This document shows, piece by piece, positions 26,592 through 35,090 of a stretch of DNA of 64,000 nt; positions within the stretch are counted from its first letter, which is position 1; every line of letters starts with the position of its first letter. The notes under the pieces are model-generated. The model did no database searches. It was not told the origin of the DNA and was given only the letters and a program-made list of their open reading frames with translations. The position numbers were made by a program, and so were the translations under genes. The stretch is from JAEUMD01 sp036768475 (lineage in GTDB: Bacteria; Pseudomonadota; Alphaproteobacteria; Rhizobiales; Hyphomicrobiaceae): contig DAIPMW010000011.1 of assembly GCA_036768475.1 (NCBI GenBank), positions 1 to 64,000 of the forward strand, written 5' to 3'.

Positions 26592-26610
26592 TGACTCATA
26601 TCGTGAGTCA
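26592..26610. promoter_or_regulatory. Perfect palindrome upstream of the cupredoxin-FTR1 operon
   Basis: TGACTCATATCGTGAGTCA is a perfect 7-base inverted repeat with a 5-base spacer, 61 bases before the cupredoxin start. It is a good candidate operator for a dimeric metal or redox regulator. I cannot assign it to Fur, Irr or RirA by sequence, since it does not match a consensus I can state with certainty. Confidence 0.45.
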
Positions 26611-26670
26611 GGCTGTTATGACGCCGTCCGATTGCAGGACTTTGAATCCTGCCTATTGGGAGAGACCTGA

Positions 26671-27063
26671 ATGATACGCTTCCCATCCATGGCGCTCCGG
26701 CGCCTGCGCTGTTCGTGCGCCCATTCCTCAAAGCTTTCGATGTTGACCGTTGCGGTTCTCGCTGTCAGCGGAACAGTCGGGCCGGTAGCGGCGGACCAAG
26801 CGCGTGAAATTCCCGTTAAGATCAAGAACCATAAGTTCGAGCCCGCGGAGATTGTCGTACCGGCTGCAAAGCCCGTCACTCTCAAGGTGCACAATCTCGA
26901 TACGTCTGCGGAAGAATTCGAGAGCAAGGTGCTCGGCATTGAGAAAGTGATCGCCGGCGGCGCCAGCGCGACGATCCGCCTGAAGCCTCTATCGAAGGGA
27001 CGATATCCTTTCGTGGGCGAATTTCACGAGGATACCGCCAAAGGCACGATCGTAGCGGAGTGA
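26671..27063 (+). CDS. Periplasmic cupredoxin-domain protein of an iron-uptake pair
   Basis: The 130-residue product has a Sec-type signal (hydrophobic MLTVAVLAVSGTVGPVAA near residues 24-41). A single cupredoxin-like domain follows with EIPVKIKNHKFEPAEIVVPA and FVGEFHEDTAKGTIVAE. The usual copper ligands cysteine and methionine are lacking, as in EfeO-type cupredoxin domains, so it may bind ferrous or ferric iron. GGGAGAGA precedes the ATG. It is five bases upstream of the FTR1 permease gene, so the pair probably hands periplasmic iron to the permease. It could also deliver copper for iron oxidation. Confidence 0.78.
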   Translation: MIRFPSMALRRLRCSCAHSSKLSMLTVAVLAVSGTVGPVAADQAREIPVKIKNHKFEPAEIVVPAAKPVTLKVHNLDTSAEEFESKVLGIEKVIAGGASATIRLKPLSKGRYPFVGEFHEDTAKGTIVAE

Positions 27064-27067
27064 CGCC

Positions 27068-27910
27068 ATGCTTGCCGCCCTATTGATCGTGTTCCGCGAA
27101 GTCCTCGAAGCCGGACTCATCATCGGCATCGTGCTGGCTGCATCACGCGGCATCGGTGGACGCAATCGGGCGGTGATACTCGGTATTGCCGCGGGTTTGC
27201 TCGGCTCGTTCGTCGTGGCCATGTTTGCCGCACAGATATCCAGTGCCTTTGACGGACGCGGGCAGGAGCTGTTCGCTGCGGGTGTGCTGATCATCGCCGT
27301 GGTGATGCTGGCATGGCACGTCGTGTGGATGGCGGATCATGCACGTGAAATGACGGAACGGCTGCGCAAACTGGGCAGCGAGGTGATCGAGGGTGACAAG
27401 ACGCTGTTCGCGCTTGGAGCTGCCGTCGGCCTGGCCGTGATGCGCGAAGGAAGCGAGGTTGTTCTGTTCCTCGCGGGTATCCTGATGCAGGGCGCCGACG
27501 GCATGGCGAGCCTTGCCCTCGGCTCAGCCGCCGGACTGGCTTTCGGAGCGGTTGTGTCGGCAGTGCTCTATTTCGGGTTGGCCGCGCTGCCCGTCAGACA
27601 GATGTTCTCGTTCACAGGGCTCATGGTGACCCTGCTTGCCGGCGGACTGGCTGCGGAAGCTGTGCATCAGCTCTCGAATGCGGGCTTGTTGACCATTCTC
27701 GATGGAACGATGTGGAACAGCTCTGCCATACTGTCAGAGACGAGTTGGGCCGGTCGCGTCCTCCATGTACTCATCGGTTATCGCGAGCAACCGAGCATCA
27801 TGCAACTAATAGCCTATGTCGCGACGATCGCAACGATCACCGGTCTTGCGAGAATGCACCGCGCAACGCGGTCTCAGGCAACGAGATCCGTGGCCGCCGG
27901 GCGTTCGTGA
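27068..27910 (+). CDS. FTR1-family high-affinity iron permease
   Basis: The 280-residue protein has about seven membrane segments and both REXXE motifs of the FTR1/EfeU family: FREVLEAG at residues 9-16 and MREGSEVV in the fourth segment. These glutamates bind iron during transport. It is co-transcribed with the cupredoxin gene. No peroxidase (EfeB) gene is nearby, so this is a reduced two-component uptake system. Confidence 0.9.
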   Translation: MLAALLIVFREVLEAGLIIGIVLAASRGIGGRNRAVILGIAAGLLGSFVVAMFAAQISSAFDGRGQELFAAGVLIIAVVMLAWHVVWMADHAREMTERLRKLGSEVIEGDKTLFALGAAVGLAVMREGSEVVLFLAGILMQGADGMASLALGSAAGLAFGAVVSAVLYFGLAALPVRQMFSFTGLMVTLLAGGLAAEAVHQLSNAGLLTILDGTMWNSSAILSETSWAGRVLHVLIGYREQPSIMQLIAYVATIATITGLARMHRATRSQATRSVAAGRS

Positions 27911-28127
27911 TGGTCGTGTGACCGCCCGCCCGGGACTGCGTGCGCTGCGCTTTCTGAACTCAACACGCCACCTGCGATATCCACACGGAGTTGCACGCCC
28001 AGGTGCTTGCCTTTGCGGCACGGCGTGTTCAGCGTTCCTTACGGAACAGCGTCCTGCAGCGATACCGGACAAGATCATGCCGGTTGATCAAAGCAGTCCG
28101 CTCGATCCTTCCAAGGACGCAGATTGA

Positions 28128-28201
28128 TAGGGTGTAGCTCAACGGTAGAGCGCTGGCTTCCAAATCCAGTGATGTGGGTTCGACTCCTGCCACCCTTGCC
28201 A
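28128..28201 (+). tRNA. Divergent tRNA-Trp-like gene (anticodon CCA)
   Basis: Canonical numbering from the D arm (GCTC...GAGC) puts TTCCAAA in the loop, so the anticodon is CCA and discriminator G73 fits tryptophan. T-arm GTGGGTTCGACTCCTGC folds and CCA is encoded. There are defects: the first acceptor pair is T-T, the last anticodon-stem pair is C-T, and the variable loop is four bases. An alternative reading with anticodon TCC (Gly) would need a one-base-short stem. It may be a degenerate or second tRNA copy; the normal tRNA-Trp gene would be expected elsewhere. Confidence 0.6.
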
Positions 28202-28541
28202 ATCATGCATCCCCGGATCTGGGCTATTTTTCACGGACGCACGTACACAGTCCTCTTGATTGCTTTGAGCCTATTTTTCATGCTGCTGAACCGCTGGACG
28301 GTTCAATTAACATGTTCAAAATTCGGCTACCGAACCAAGCCACACGACCCGAACTCTTGCGCCACTATTCCGTACGACACCACTCCCCAATCTTCACATG
28401 GATCTGCAGTTGCAGGTCTTTGCCGGAAGCGATCTCGCGCCCCGTTGTCTAGATAATCGGGACATGACATGGTCTCACGATCGGCTAGAGGCGCGTGAAT
28501 TCGGGAAAGGGGAGGCAGTCCAACCAAGGCGAGAGTAAACA
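28202..28541. other. Intergenic region after the tRNA-Trp-like gene
   Basis: No supported gene. It holds one diverged family A repeat (28264-28317, minus orientation). The end of the region, with GGGGAGGCAGTCC and GGCGAGAG, supplies the ribosome-binding area of the next gene. Confidence 0.45.
28264..28317 (-). repeat. Intergenic repeat family A, copy 6 (diverged)
   Basis: Reading on the minus strand, it keeps the GAACATGTTAA outer arm and the AGCGGTTCAGC centre, but with insertions around the inner hairpin. It lies between the tRNA-Trp-like gene and a small barrel protein. Confidence 0.5.
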
Positions 28542-28832
28542 ATGTTTGCAAGGATATCAAAGTATCGCATGAAACCTGGGTCGATCGCCGCTGCCAAGAC
28601 TTTATTGGACGAACTGAAGCCGCAAATCATGGCGTTGCCCGGCATGAGTCAATTCATCAATGTGATGAACGACGATGGACGCGGATATGTCGTCGCGGTG
28701 GTCGATAGCGAAGAGGTGTCCAACGCCAACCAGAGCAAGGTTCAGGAAATATGGGCCAAATTCTCAGATCATTTGGCAGAGCCGCCGACCACGGAAGGCT
28801 ACAATGTGGTTGCCAATGAATCCAATGGGTAG
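28542..28832 (+). CDS. Small dimeric alpha-beta-barrel (ABM-like) protein
   Basis: The 96-residue product begins MFARISKYRMKPGSIAAAK and follows the pattern of antibiotic-biosynthesis-monooxygenase-like dimeric barrels: strand, helix, two strands (SQFINVMNDDGRGYVVAVVD), helix and final strand. No catalytic residue can be named. Such proteins often degrade or bind small hydrophobic molecules; no substrate is inferred. A family B repeat follows directly after its stop codon. Confidence 0.65.
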   Translation: MFARISKYRMKPGSIAAAKTLLDELKPQIMALPGMSQFINVMNDDGRGYVVAVVDSEEVSNANQSKVQEIWAKFSDHLAEPPTTEGYNVVANESNG

Positions 28833-28836
28833 CCAT

Positions 28837-28963
28837 TAGAGCAGGTCAGATTTTGATTGAACCACCTCAGGCAGTCGCGGCCTGCTTTATCTCTTTGTTT
28901 GAGAGCCTCAATCACGGCTTCGACGAAAGCAGTCGCGCTTCCATCGAGGCCGATCTGGCTCTA
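28837..28963 (-). repeat. Intergenic palindromic repeat family B, copy 3
   Basis: This copy is inverted relative to copies 1 and 2. It starts TAGAGCAGGTCAG and reaches GGCCTGCTTTATCTCTTTG, then TTTGAGAGCCTCAATCACGG and a final GCTTCCATCGAGGCCGATC. The first hairpin arms AGAGCAGG/CCTGCT and the second SCTTCGA/TCGAGG-type arms are recognisable. Confidence 0.75.
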
Positions 28964-29058
28964 ACGTAGTCCGTGTCCTCAATCAGTCATGACGCAGTCC
29001 CGGCCGCCCGAACAGTGTGTGAGTGCGCGTAACATGAAGTGTCCAACGCTGCGCCCGC

Positions 29059-29172
29059 TCACACGAAGCCCAGAAGGCGAGCGATCACGAACAAGGCGAT
29101 AATCCCGCCAACAAGTGCAAAGATTGCTCCGAAGCCGCCCAGAAAACTGGTCAGCGATTTTTTCTGCATCAT
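29059..29172 (-). CDS. 37-residue single-segment membrane protein
   Basis: Two in-frame ATGs start a 37-codon frame with GGAG upstream (GAAGGAGTGGTGGCT before the ATG). The product starts MMQKKSLTSFLGGFG and is hydrophobic from about residue 9 to 29, ending ARLLGFV, with a positive N-terminus consistent with one membrane helix. It lies 30 bases beyond the ornithine aminotransferase stop on the same strand and could be its operon partner. No family is recognised. Confidence 0.5.
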   Translation of the reverse strand: MMQKKSLTSFLGGFGAIFALVGGIIALFVIARLLGFV

Positions 29173-29202
29173 AGCCACCACTCCTTCGCTTTCGCTGAAC
29201 GG

Positions 29203-30429
29203 TCAATGTCGCTGCAAGCACGAGCCGATGCGATCGACGGCCCAATCAATTTGGTCTCGCGTTATGATGAGCGGCGGTGAGATGCGGATGGTGTGGTTGT
29301 GAACGTCTTTGGCCAGCACACCCATGCGCGCGAGCTTTTCGCAATAGCGGCGCGCCACGCCGGCATCGGGCATGAGCTCGATCGACAGCATTAAGCCGCG
29401 GCCGCGAACCTCCCGCACGATATTCGATTTCACAGCCTCAAGCGATTTCTTGAAGTAGGCTCCTTGCTGCGCGGCATTCTCGATCATCCCTTCCTGGATC
29501 AACACGCGCAAAGCGGTACGAGAGATGGCGCAGGCGAGCGGATTACCGCCGAACGTCGAGCCATGCTCGCCCGGCTTCAGAACGCCGAGGACTTCCTTGT
29601 TGGAAAGAACCGCAGAGATGGGATAGAAGCCACCAGACAACGCCTTGCCGAGCAGCGTCACATCAGCCTCGATTGCCTCGTGCTCTTCCGCCAGCAGCTT
29701 GCCCGTTCGACCAAGTCCGGTCTGGATCTCATCGAGGATGAGAATGATATTGTGGCGGCTGCACGCCTCGCGCACACCCTTGAAATAGCCCGCCGGTGGA
29801 ATGATGACGCCGGCCTCACCCTGGATCGGCTCCACCAGGAACGCGACCGTGCTGGGCGTGATTGCCGCTTCGAACGCTGCCAGATCGCCGAACGGTATGA
29901 TCTTGAATCCGGGCGCGAACGGTCCAAATCCGCGCTTTGCGGCCGGGTCGGTCGAAAAGCCGACGATGGCAATCGTGCGACCATGAAAGTTGTTGGCACA
30001 TACGATCACCTCGGCTTCGTCCTCGGGCACGCCGCGCACCTCGTAGCCCCATTTTCGCACGGCCTTGATCGCCGACTCGACAGCTTCCGCACCCGAGTTC
30101 ATTGGCAGGATCTTATGTGCGCCGGTGAGTTGCGCGAGGTCCTCGTAGAAGAGACCGAGCTGGTCGTTGCGAAGTGCCCGCGACGTGATCGTCAGTTTGC
30201 CCGCCTGGGCGATCATGGCGTCAAGGATCTGCGGGTGGCAGTGACCCTGGTTGAGGGCCGAGTAGGCCGACAGACAGTCCAGATAACGGTTGCCTGCAAC
30301 ATCCCAGACCCAGACACCCTTGCCTCGCGTCAGCATCACGTCTATCGGCGCATAGTTGTGGGCGCCGAGCCGCTGCTCGGTATCTATCATGCGGTTGGTT
30401 TCGATTTTCGGAAGCAAGAGATCAGCCAC
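29203..30429 (-). CDS. rocD: Ornithine aminotransferase
   Basis: The 408-residue pyridoxal-phosphate enzyme converts ornithine and 2-oxoglutarate to glutamate semialdehyde and glutamate. Family motifs include NSGAEAVESAIK, the aspartate of LILDEIQTGLGRTGK that contacts the cofactor, and the cofactor lysine in TLLGKALSGG. The GTG start of VADLLLPKIE has GGAGGTCGAAA directly upstream; the long open extension beyond it is inside the arginase gene. The start overlaps the arginase stop by eight bases, so the two are coupled and form an arginine-to-glutamate pathway. Confidence 0.92.
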   Translation of the reverse strand: MADLLLPKIETNRMIDTEQRLGAHNYAPIDVMLTRGKGVWVWDVAGNRYLDCLSAYSALNQGHCHPQILDAMIAQAGKLTITSRALRNDQLGLFYEDLAQLTGAHKILPMNSGAEAVESAIKAVRKWGYEVRGVPEDEAEVIVCANNFHGRTIAIVGFSTDPAAKRGFGPFAPGFKIIPFGDLAAFEAAITPSTVAFLVEPIQGEAGVIIPPAGYFKGVREACSRHNIILILDEIQTGLGRTGKLLAEEHEAIEADVTLLGKALSGGFYPISAVLSNKEVLGVLKPGEHGSTFGGNPLACAISRTALRVLIQEGMIENAAQQGAYFKKSLEAVKSNIVREVRGRGLMLSIELMPDAGVARRYCEKLARMGVLAKDVHNHTIRISPPLIITRDQIDWAVDRIGSCLQRH

Positions 30430-31414
30430 TTTCGACCTCCATCGTTTCGCGCGGCGCTGCGGCTGTCTGGCAAAGGTCGCCCTTGTCGAAGAGTGCAACA
30501 GTAAGCGCCACGGCGGCCGCCGCCGTACGGCCCTCGACATCGGCCTCTGGTACGAACTCGACAACGTCGAGCGAGTGAACGCAATCTTCCCCGGCGAGCC
30601 GTGTCATGACCTCCATGACGTCGTCCAGCGCGCATCCGCCGACGACGGGCGTCGCGACGCCGGGAGCCGCCGCAGGATCAAGTACGTCGAGATCCAGGCT
30701 GACATGGAGCACGCCGTTCGCACTGTGAACGTCATCAAGAAGCTTCTGGAGCGCGCCGTCCAGACGGGCGGACCCGACATCACCTGCGCGCACGACGTTG
30801 AGGTTGTTATCGCGCATGAGCAGGCCCTCCATGGCGTCGATGGATCGTGTTCCAACGAGCAGGAGATTGCGCGGATCAATCGGCGGGAACACGGGGATGT
30901 TGAACATGGCCGGCGTACCGAACACACCGCACAGCATAGCGAGCACCATGCCATGTAGATTGCCCGTCCGTGTCGTCAGCGGCGAATTGAAATCGGCATG
31001 GGCGTCGAGCCATAAGACGAAAAGGGGACGGCCTTGCCCGGACCAGTGCCGCGCCGCAGCGCCGATGCTGCCCATAGCCACGGTGTGATCGCCGCCAAGG
31101 AGGACGGCCCGATGTCCAGCGGCAAGAACGCCGCTGGTCGCGGTCGCGATCTCACGGGCGAAGCGCGCAACGCCTTTCACATTGTTCGCCCTGCCGCGGC
31201 TGAGGATGATTTTTGCGGCATTGTCCTGCTCAGGCACGATTTCGCCCCGGTCGATGACCTGCCAGCCGATGTCCTGCAGAGCGCGGCCAATGCCGGCGCA
31301 CTGCAGCGCGGCAGGTCCACGGCGCGCGCCGGGCATGCCTGATCCTTCGTCGGTGGGAACACCGATCAGAACCAACTTATCGCAAATCTGACAGCTCGCG
31401 CTGGCACCAGCCAT
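30422..31414 (-). CDS. rocF: Arginase
   Basis: The 330-residue enzyme hydrolyses arginine to ornithine and urea with a two-manganese centre. The ligands are in GGDHTVA, DAHADFN and SLDLDVLDP, with HSLDVVEFVPEAD following. The start has GGAG and gives MAGASASCQICDKL, an unusual N-terminus with two close cysteines. It is upstream of and overlaps rocD. Agmatinase-type relatives are an alternative, but the rocD partner supports arginase. Confidence 0.9.
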   Translation of the reverse strand: MAGASASCQICDKLVLIGVPTDEGSGMPGARRGPAALQCAGIGRALQDIGWQVIDRGEIVPEQDNAAKIILSRGRANNVKGVARFAREIATATSGVLAAGHRAVLLGGDHTVAMGSIGAAARHWSGQGRPLFVLWLDAHADFNSPLTTRTGNLHGMVLAMLCGVFGTPAMFNIPVFPPIDPRNLLLVGTRSIDAMEGLLMRDNNLNVVRAGDVGSARLDGALQKLLDDVHSANGVLHVSLDLDVLDPAAAPGVATPVVGGCALDDVMEVMTRLAGEDCVHSLDVVEFVPEADVEGRTAAAAVALTVALFDKGDLCQTAAAPRETMEVESG

Positions 31415-31475
31415 GACACTTCTCCAATGAGCGGACGCCAAAAGACAATTTTGCTGCCTCCGGACACGACACCAT

Positions 31476-32600
31476 TCACGTGGCCCGCTCGAGATCCTCC
31501 TTCAAGGCAGACATGAAGCGGGCGCCTTCGCCGCCGGTCACCACGCGATGATCGAAGATCAGCGTCAACGGCAACAGGCGCCTGATACTCACCGCCCCGT
31601 TTCGGGCGACGACCTGGTCGCTGGCGTGTCCAACACCGACGATCGCGACTTGTGGCGGTACGACGACCAGATGCGCATAACGGCCCCCGAACATGCCGAA
31701 GTTGGATAGCGTGATCGTCGCCCCCCTGAGTTCAGCGGGCGGAACGCGGCGGGCGCGGGAATCGGCCTGCAGGCGATCGAGACCGACCCTGAGATCGGCG
31801 GCGTCTCGCGCTCCGACGTTGCGCAGAATGGGAACGATGAGACCATCGCTGGTATCGACCGCGATGCCGATATCGATGCGCGGCAGAACGTGGCGCGTTC
31901 CACTGGCCCCGTCGTAATGGGCATTGAGCGCCGGCTCCACCTTGCAGGCTGCCGCAATGGCGCGGATGACGCGGATCGAAATATCCTCGTCCGCGCCCCA
32001 ATCGCCGATGTCGGCATCGTCGATCACGCCGGCTGGCACCACCTCGGCATGGGCTCGCGTCATCCGCCGCGCCATGGCCCGCCGCATTCCCCGCACATCC
32101 TCACCCGGTTCGGACGTCGACATGGCGCGCGCTGCGCGTTCGACGTCTGCGCGCGTGATTGTGCGATCGGGCCCCGTTGGCCGAACCGAAAGGAGATCGA
32201 CATCGAGCTTGTGCGCGAGCGCCCGCACCGCAGGCACCGCGCGAATCTGTGACACCTGAATTGAAGGTATGGCGGCCGGCCGCGCTGTTGGCGGGCTTTC
32301 GTCCAGATCGAGGCGGCCGACTACGGTACCGGTGTCGGCGTGAGGATCGCTCTCGAACTCGACCAGAACGGTGCCGACCTTGACCACATCACCGACGCTG
32401 CCGAACAGGCGCGCGATCCGCCCGCTCATTGGCACTGGCACTTCGACCACTGCCTTGTCCGTCTCCACTGAGACGAGCGGCTGATCGGCCACCACGTGAT
32501 CGCCTTCGCACACATGCCACGCGACAATTTCCGCGTCGTCCAGGCCCTCTCCGAGATCGGGCAGAGCGAACGTCTCTTTTCTGGTTGCGCTCGTGTCCAT
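31476..32600 (-). CDS. 2-oxo-acid dehydrogenase E2 (dihydrolipoyl acyltransferase)
   Basis: The 374-residue product has a lipoyl domain with the lipoylated lysine in ETDKAVVEVPVPMSG. A peripheral-subunit-binding domain follows (RAVPAVRALAHKLDVDLLSV) and then the acyltransferase domain. The active-site region is LIFDHRVVTGGEGARFM: the histidine is present but the family aspartate of HRxxDG is threonine, a variant also seen in some E2 groups. E1 genes are immediately upstream. The ATG giving MDTSATRK is used; an ATG five codons upstream overlaps the E1beta stop and is also possible. Whether pyruvate, acetoin or branched-chain acids are the substrate is not certain. No E3 gene is in the window. 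Confidence 0.85.
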   Translation of the reverse strand: MDTSATRKETFALPDLGEGLDDAEIVAWHVCEGDHVVADQPLVSVETDKAVVEVPVPMSGRIARLFGSVGDVVKVGTVLVEFESDPHADTGTVVGRLDLDESPPTARPAAIPSIQVSQIRAVPAVRALAHKLDVDLLSVRPTGPDRTITRADVERAARAMSTSEPGEDVRGMRRAMARRMTRAHAEVVPAGVIDDADIGDWGADEDISIRVIRAIAAACKVEPALNAHYDGASGTRHVLPRIDIGIAVDTSDGLIVPILRNVGARDAADLRVGLDRLQADSRARRVPPAELRGATITLSNFGMFGGRYAHLVVVPPQVAIVGVGHASDQVVARNGAVSIRRLLPLTLIFDHRVVTGGEGARFMSALKEDLERAT

Positions 32601-32607
32601 GATTGAC

Positions 32608-33588
32608 TCATGCATAAGCAGCAGTACGTCGGGCAGCCTTGGCAATGCGTTCCGCGGACGGCATGTAGCTGAGCTCCAGCCGTGGCAAGGGCACGACCGT
32701 GTCGTACCCTGTGACCCGCTCGACAGGCGCCAGCAGACTGGTGATTCCACGCTCGGCGAGGCAGGCAGCAATTTCACCGCCGAAGCCGCCCGTACGCGCC
32801 GCCTCGTGAACGATCACGGCGCGCCCGGTCCTGGCGACGGACCCGAGAATCGTTGCCTCGTCGTAGGGTTTCAACGTTGCAAGATCGATCACTTCCGCAT
32901 CTATCCCTTCACGCTGCAGCGCATCCGCGGCGGCCATAGTTTCGCGCACCATGGCTCCCCAGGTAATCAGCGTGACGTCGCCGCCCTTGCGCAAAATGAA
33001 GGCGGTGTCGAGCGGTAGCTGTCGGCCATCGTCCTCGACATTCTCCTTGATCGAGCGGTAGAGCCGCGTCGGCTCCAGGAACACGACGGGGTCGGGATTG
33101 CGGATCGCCGCCAGCAACAGCCCGTAGGCTTTGGCGGGCGACGATGGTACGACCACGCGCAATCCCGGGATGTGCGCCAGCATCGCTTCGGTGCTCTCCG
33201 AATGGTGTTCTGGTGCGTGGATTCCGGCGCCGCAAGGCGTCCGCAGAACCATCGGGCAAGTGAGACGCCCCTGTGTACGCGTGCGCAGCCGGGATGCATG
33301 GTTCACCAACTGATCGATGCACGGATAAATGAACCCCATAAACTGGATTTCACCGACAGCCTTCAGACCCTCGGCAGCCATACCCACACACAGGCCGCTG
33401 ATCAGCGCCTCCGAGAGCGGGGTATCGAGTACACGCTGCGGACCGAAGCGCTTCTGTAGTCCTTCGGTGGCGCGGAATACGCCGCCGTTGACGCCGACGT
33501 CCTCGCCCAGCACCACGACGTCGGGATCCTCCTCCATCGCCCGGGCCAGAGCCAGCCGGATGGCTTCCACAAGCGTCAGCTCAGTCAT
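32608..33588 (-). CDS. 2-oxo-acid dehydrogenase E1 beta subunit
   Basis: The 326-residue product matches the transketolase C-terminal-type subunit of heterotetrameric E1, with VVLGEDVGVNGGVFRATEGL, DTPLSEALISGLCVGMA and HHSESTEAMLAHIPGL. It provides the second half of the thiamin-diphosphate site. Its start overlaps the E1alpha stop by eight bases and E2 follows closely, giving an E1alpha-E1beta-E2 operon. The sequence resembles branched-chain acid subunits most, but this is judged by eye. Confidence 0.88.
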   Translation of the reverse strand: MTELTLVEAIRLALARAMEEDPDVVVLGEDVGVNGGVFRATEGLQKRFGPQRVLDTPLSEALISGLCVGMAAEGLKAVGEIQFMGFIYPCIDQLVNHASRLRTRTQGRLTCPMVLRTPCGAGIHAPEHHSESTEAMLAHIPGLRVVVPSSPAKAYGLLLAAIRNPDPVVFLEPTRLYRSIKENVEDDGRQLPLDTAFILRKGGDVTLITWGAMVRETMAAADALQREGIDAEVIDLATLKPYDEATILGSVARTGRAVIVHEAARTGGFGGEIAACLAERGITSLLAPVERVTGYDTVVPLPRLELSYMPSAERIAKAARRTAAYA

Positions 33589-34684
33589 CGTCGCCCTCCG
33601 CCACCTGCTGCCGCTGACGGATCAGCGCCTCGGGCAGGTCCTGATAGGTGTGGTCGAAGATCGAGGCCGCTTCACGCGGCCCGAGACCCAGATAGGATTC
33701 CGCTGCGGCCTCCATCCGTTTGCCGCACTCCGCCAGCAGGCGCTCCTCGTCGTCCTTGGTCCAGGCGCTGTGCGCGACGAGGAAGTTTCTCAACCGGGCG
33801 ACGGGCTCACCCTTCCAGTGCGACTGCACTTCATCATCGGCACGATACCGGCGCGCGTCATCTGCGGTCGTGTGGTCGCCCAGACGATAGGTCAGCGCCT
33901 CGATGCAGGTTGCCCCGCCACCCGATCTGGCCCGGTCGATCGCCTCCGCAACGGCGACCCTGACTGCAATCACGTCGTTGCCGTCTATTTGGCTTCCATC
34001 GATGCCGGCCGCGATTGCTTTTTGTGCCAGCGCGGACGCTGCTGTCTGCAACCGGCCTGGCACCGAGATAGCCCAGCCGTTGTTGGAGATGACGAAGACA
34101 ACCGGCAGTTTGTGAATACCGGCGAAATTCATCGCCTCGTATACTTCTCCCTTGGACGTGGCGCCGTCGCCGATCATGCAGACCGCGACGCGTCTCTCGC
34201 CGCGCAGCTTGAAGGCATAAGCCGCGCCGGTGGCGTGCGGCGCATGTGAGCCGACCGGAACCGAAATCGGAAAATCTCCCGGTGATGCCGCAAAGAGGCT
34301 GCCGCGCTCGTCGCCGCCCCAATAGGTCAGGATTTCCTCGGGCGCAACACCACGCCACATAAGGGCACCGTTGTCGCGATAGGTGGGGAACATGACATCA
34401 TCGGACCGCATGGCGCTGGCGACCCCGACCAGCACCGCTTCCTGGCCCAATGCCACCGCGTACGTGCCGAGCCGGCCGGTGCGCTGCAACGCAACAGCCT
34501 TTTGGTCGAGCGCGCGAGTCATATGCATGCCGCGGTAGAGCGATACGAGTTCCTGCCGGTCGAGTGCAAACTCCGGCAAAGGCACCAGTGGCTGGCCCTC
34601 AAGCGACAGATAGGCGCGGCGCCTCACTTCGAACCGCGCGACCACCGGCCAGTCCGACAGTGCCGAGGTGACGACTCCCGACAT
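33581..34684 (-). CDS. 2-oxo-acid dehydrogenase E1 alpha subunit
   Basis: The 367-residue product binds thiamin diphosphate through GDGATSKGEVYEAMNFAGIH followed by VVFVISNN, the GDG-N motif. HTTADDARRYRADDE resembles the phosphorylation-loop region of branched-chain and pyruvate E1 alpha chains. It opens the operon with a GAGGAG ribosome-binding site before MSGVVTS. An upstream ATG 11 codons earlier is less likely. The upstream 400-base gap should contain the operon promoter. Confidence 0.87.
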   Translation of the reverse strand: MSGVVTSALSDWPVVARFEVRRRAYLSLEGQPLVPLPEFALDRQELVSLYRGMHMTRALDQKAVALQRTGRLGTYAVALGQEAVLVGVASAMRSDDVMFPTYRDNGALMWRGVAPEEILTYWGGDERGSLFAASPGDFPISVPVGSHAPHATGAAYAFKLRGERRVAVCMIGDGATSKGEVYEAMNFAGIHKLPVVFVISNNGWAISVPGRLQTAASALAQKAIAAGIDGSQIDGNDVIAVRVAVAEAIDRARSGGGATCIEALTYRLGDHTTADDARRYRADDEVQSHWKGEPVARLRNFLVAHSAWTKDDEERLLAECGKRMEAAAESYLGLGPREAASIFDHTYQDLPEALIRQRQQVAEGDDD

Positions 34685-35090
34685 TGGCGATGCTCCTCTG
34701 TGGGCCATGCGCCGCAAATCTGGCGACCTTGACCAAGGTCCGACGGTGCCGCCCCGTCCACAGGTCTATCGTCGCGACCAAATCTGTCCCCATTCCCCCA
34801 ATTTATGATTGATCGTGCCGCCGGTATTTCCGCGCTGCATTGTCGCCGCGGTCCATTTCGTGTCCCGGTACCGCCAGAGGAAAAAAGCCTCTGGATGGCC
34901 AATCGACAGCCATGACAGAACTCAACGCCGATCAGCGCGCCGCGGCCGCGAATGCAGTCATTGAATAGATTGGTCGTGCGGTCTTGCCGTTCAAGCGCGC
35001 AGCGCCGCCAATCGACATTCTTATTCCGGCTCCTTAGCGTTTTGCTGCGCTGCGGCAGCAACCCGGCTCGAGCAGTTGCCGACGGCATCA
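34685..35090. other. Intergenic region upstream of the E1-E2 operon
   Basis: No supported gene is seen. A minus-strand frame extends through part of it but lacks protein-like composition. It should contain the promoter of the E1alpha-E1beta-E2 operon and the 3' end of the cytidylate-kinase-like gene transcript. Confidence 0.4.

Noticed and set aside
26592..26610. Palindrome as an iron-response (RirA) or Fur box
   Set aside because: The sequence does not fit the TGA-N9-TCA pattern or a Fur consensus closely, so it is listed only as an unassigned operator candidate.
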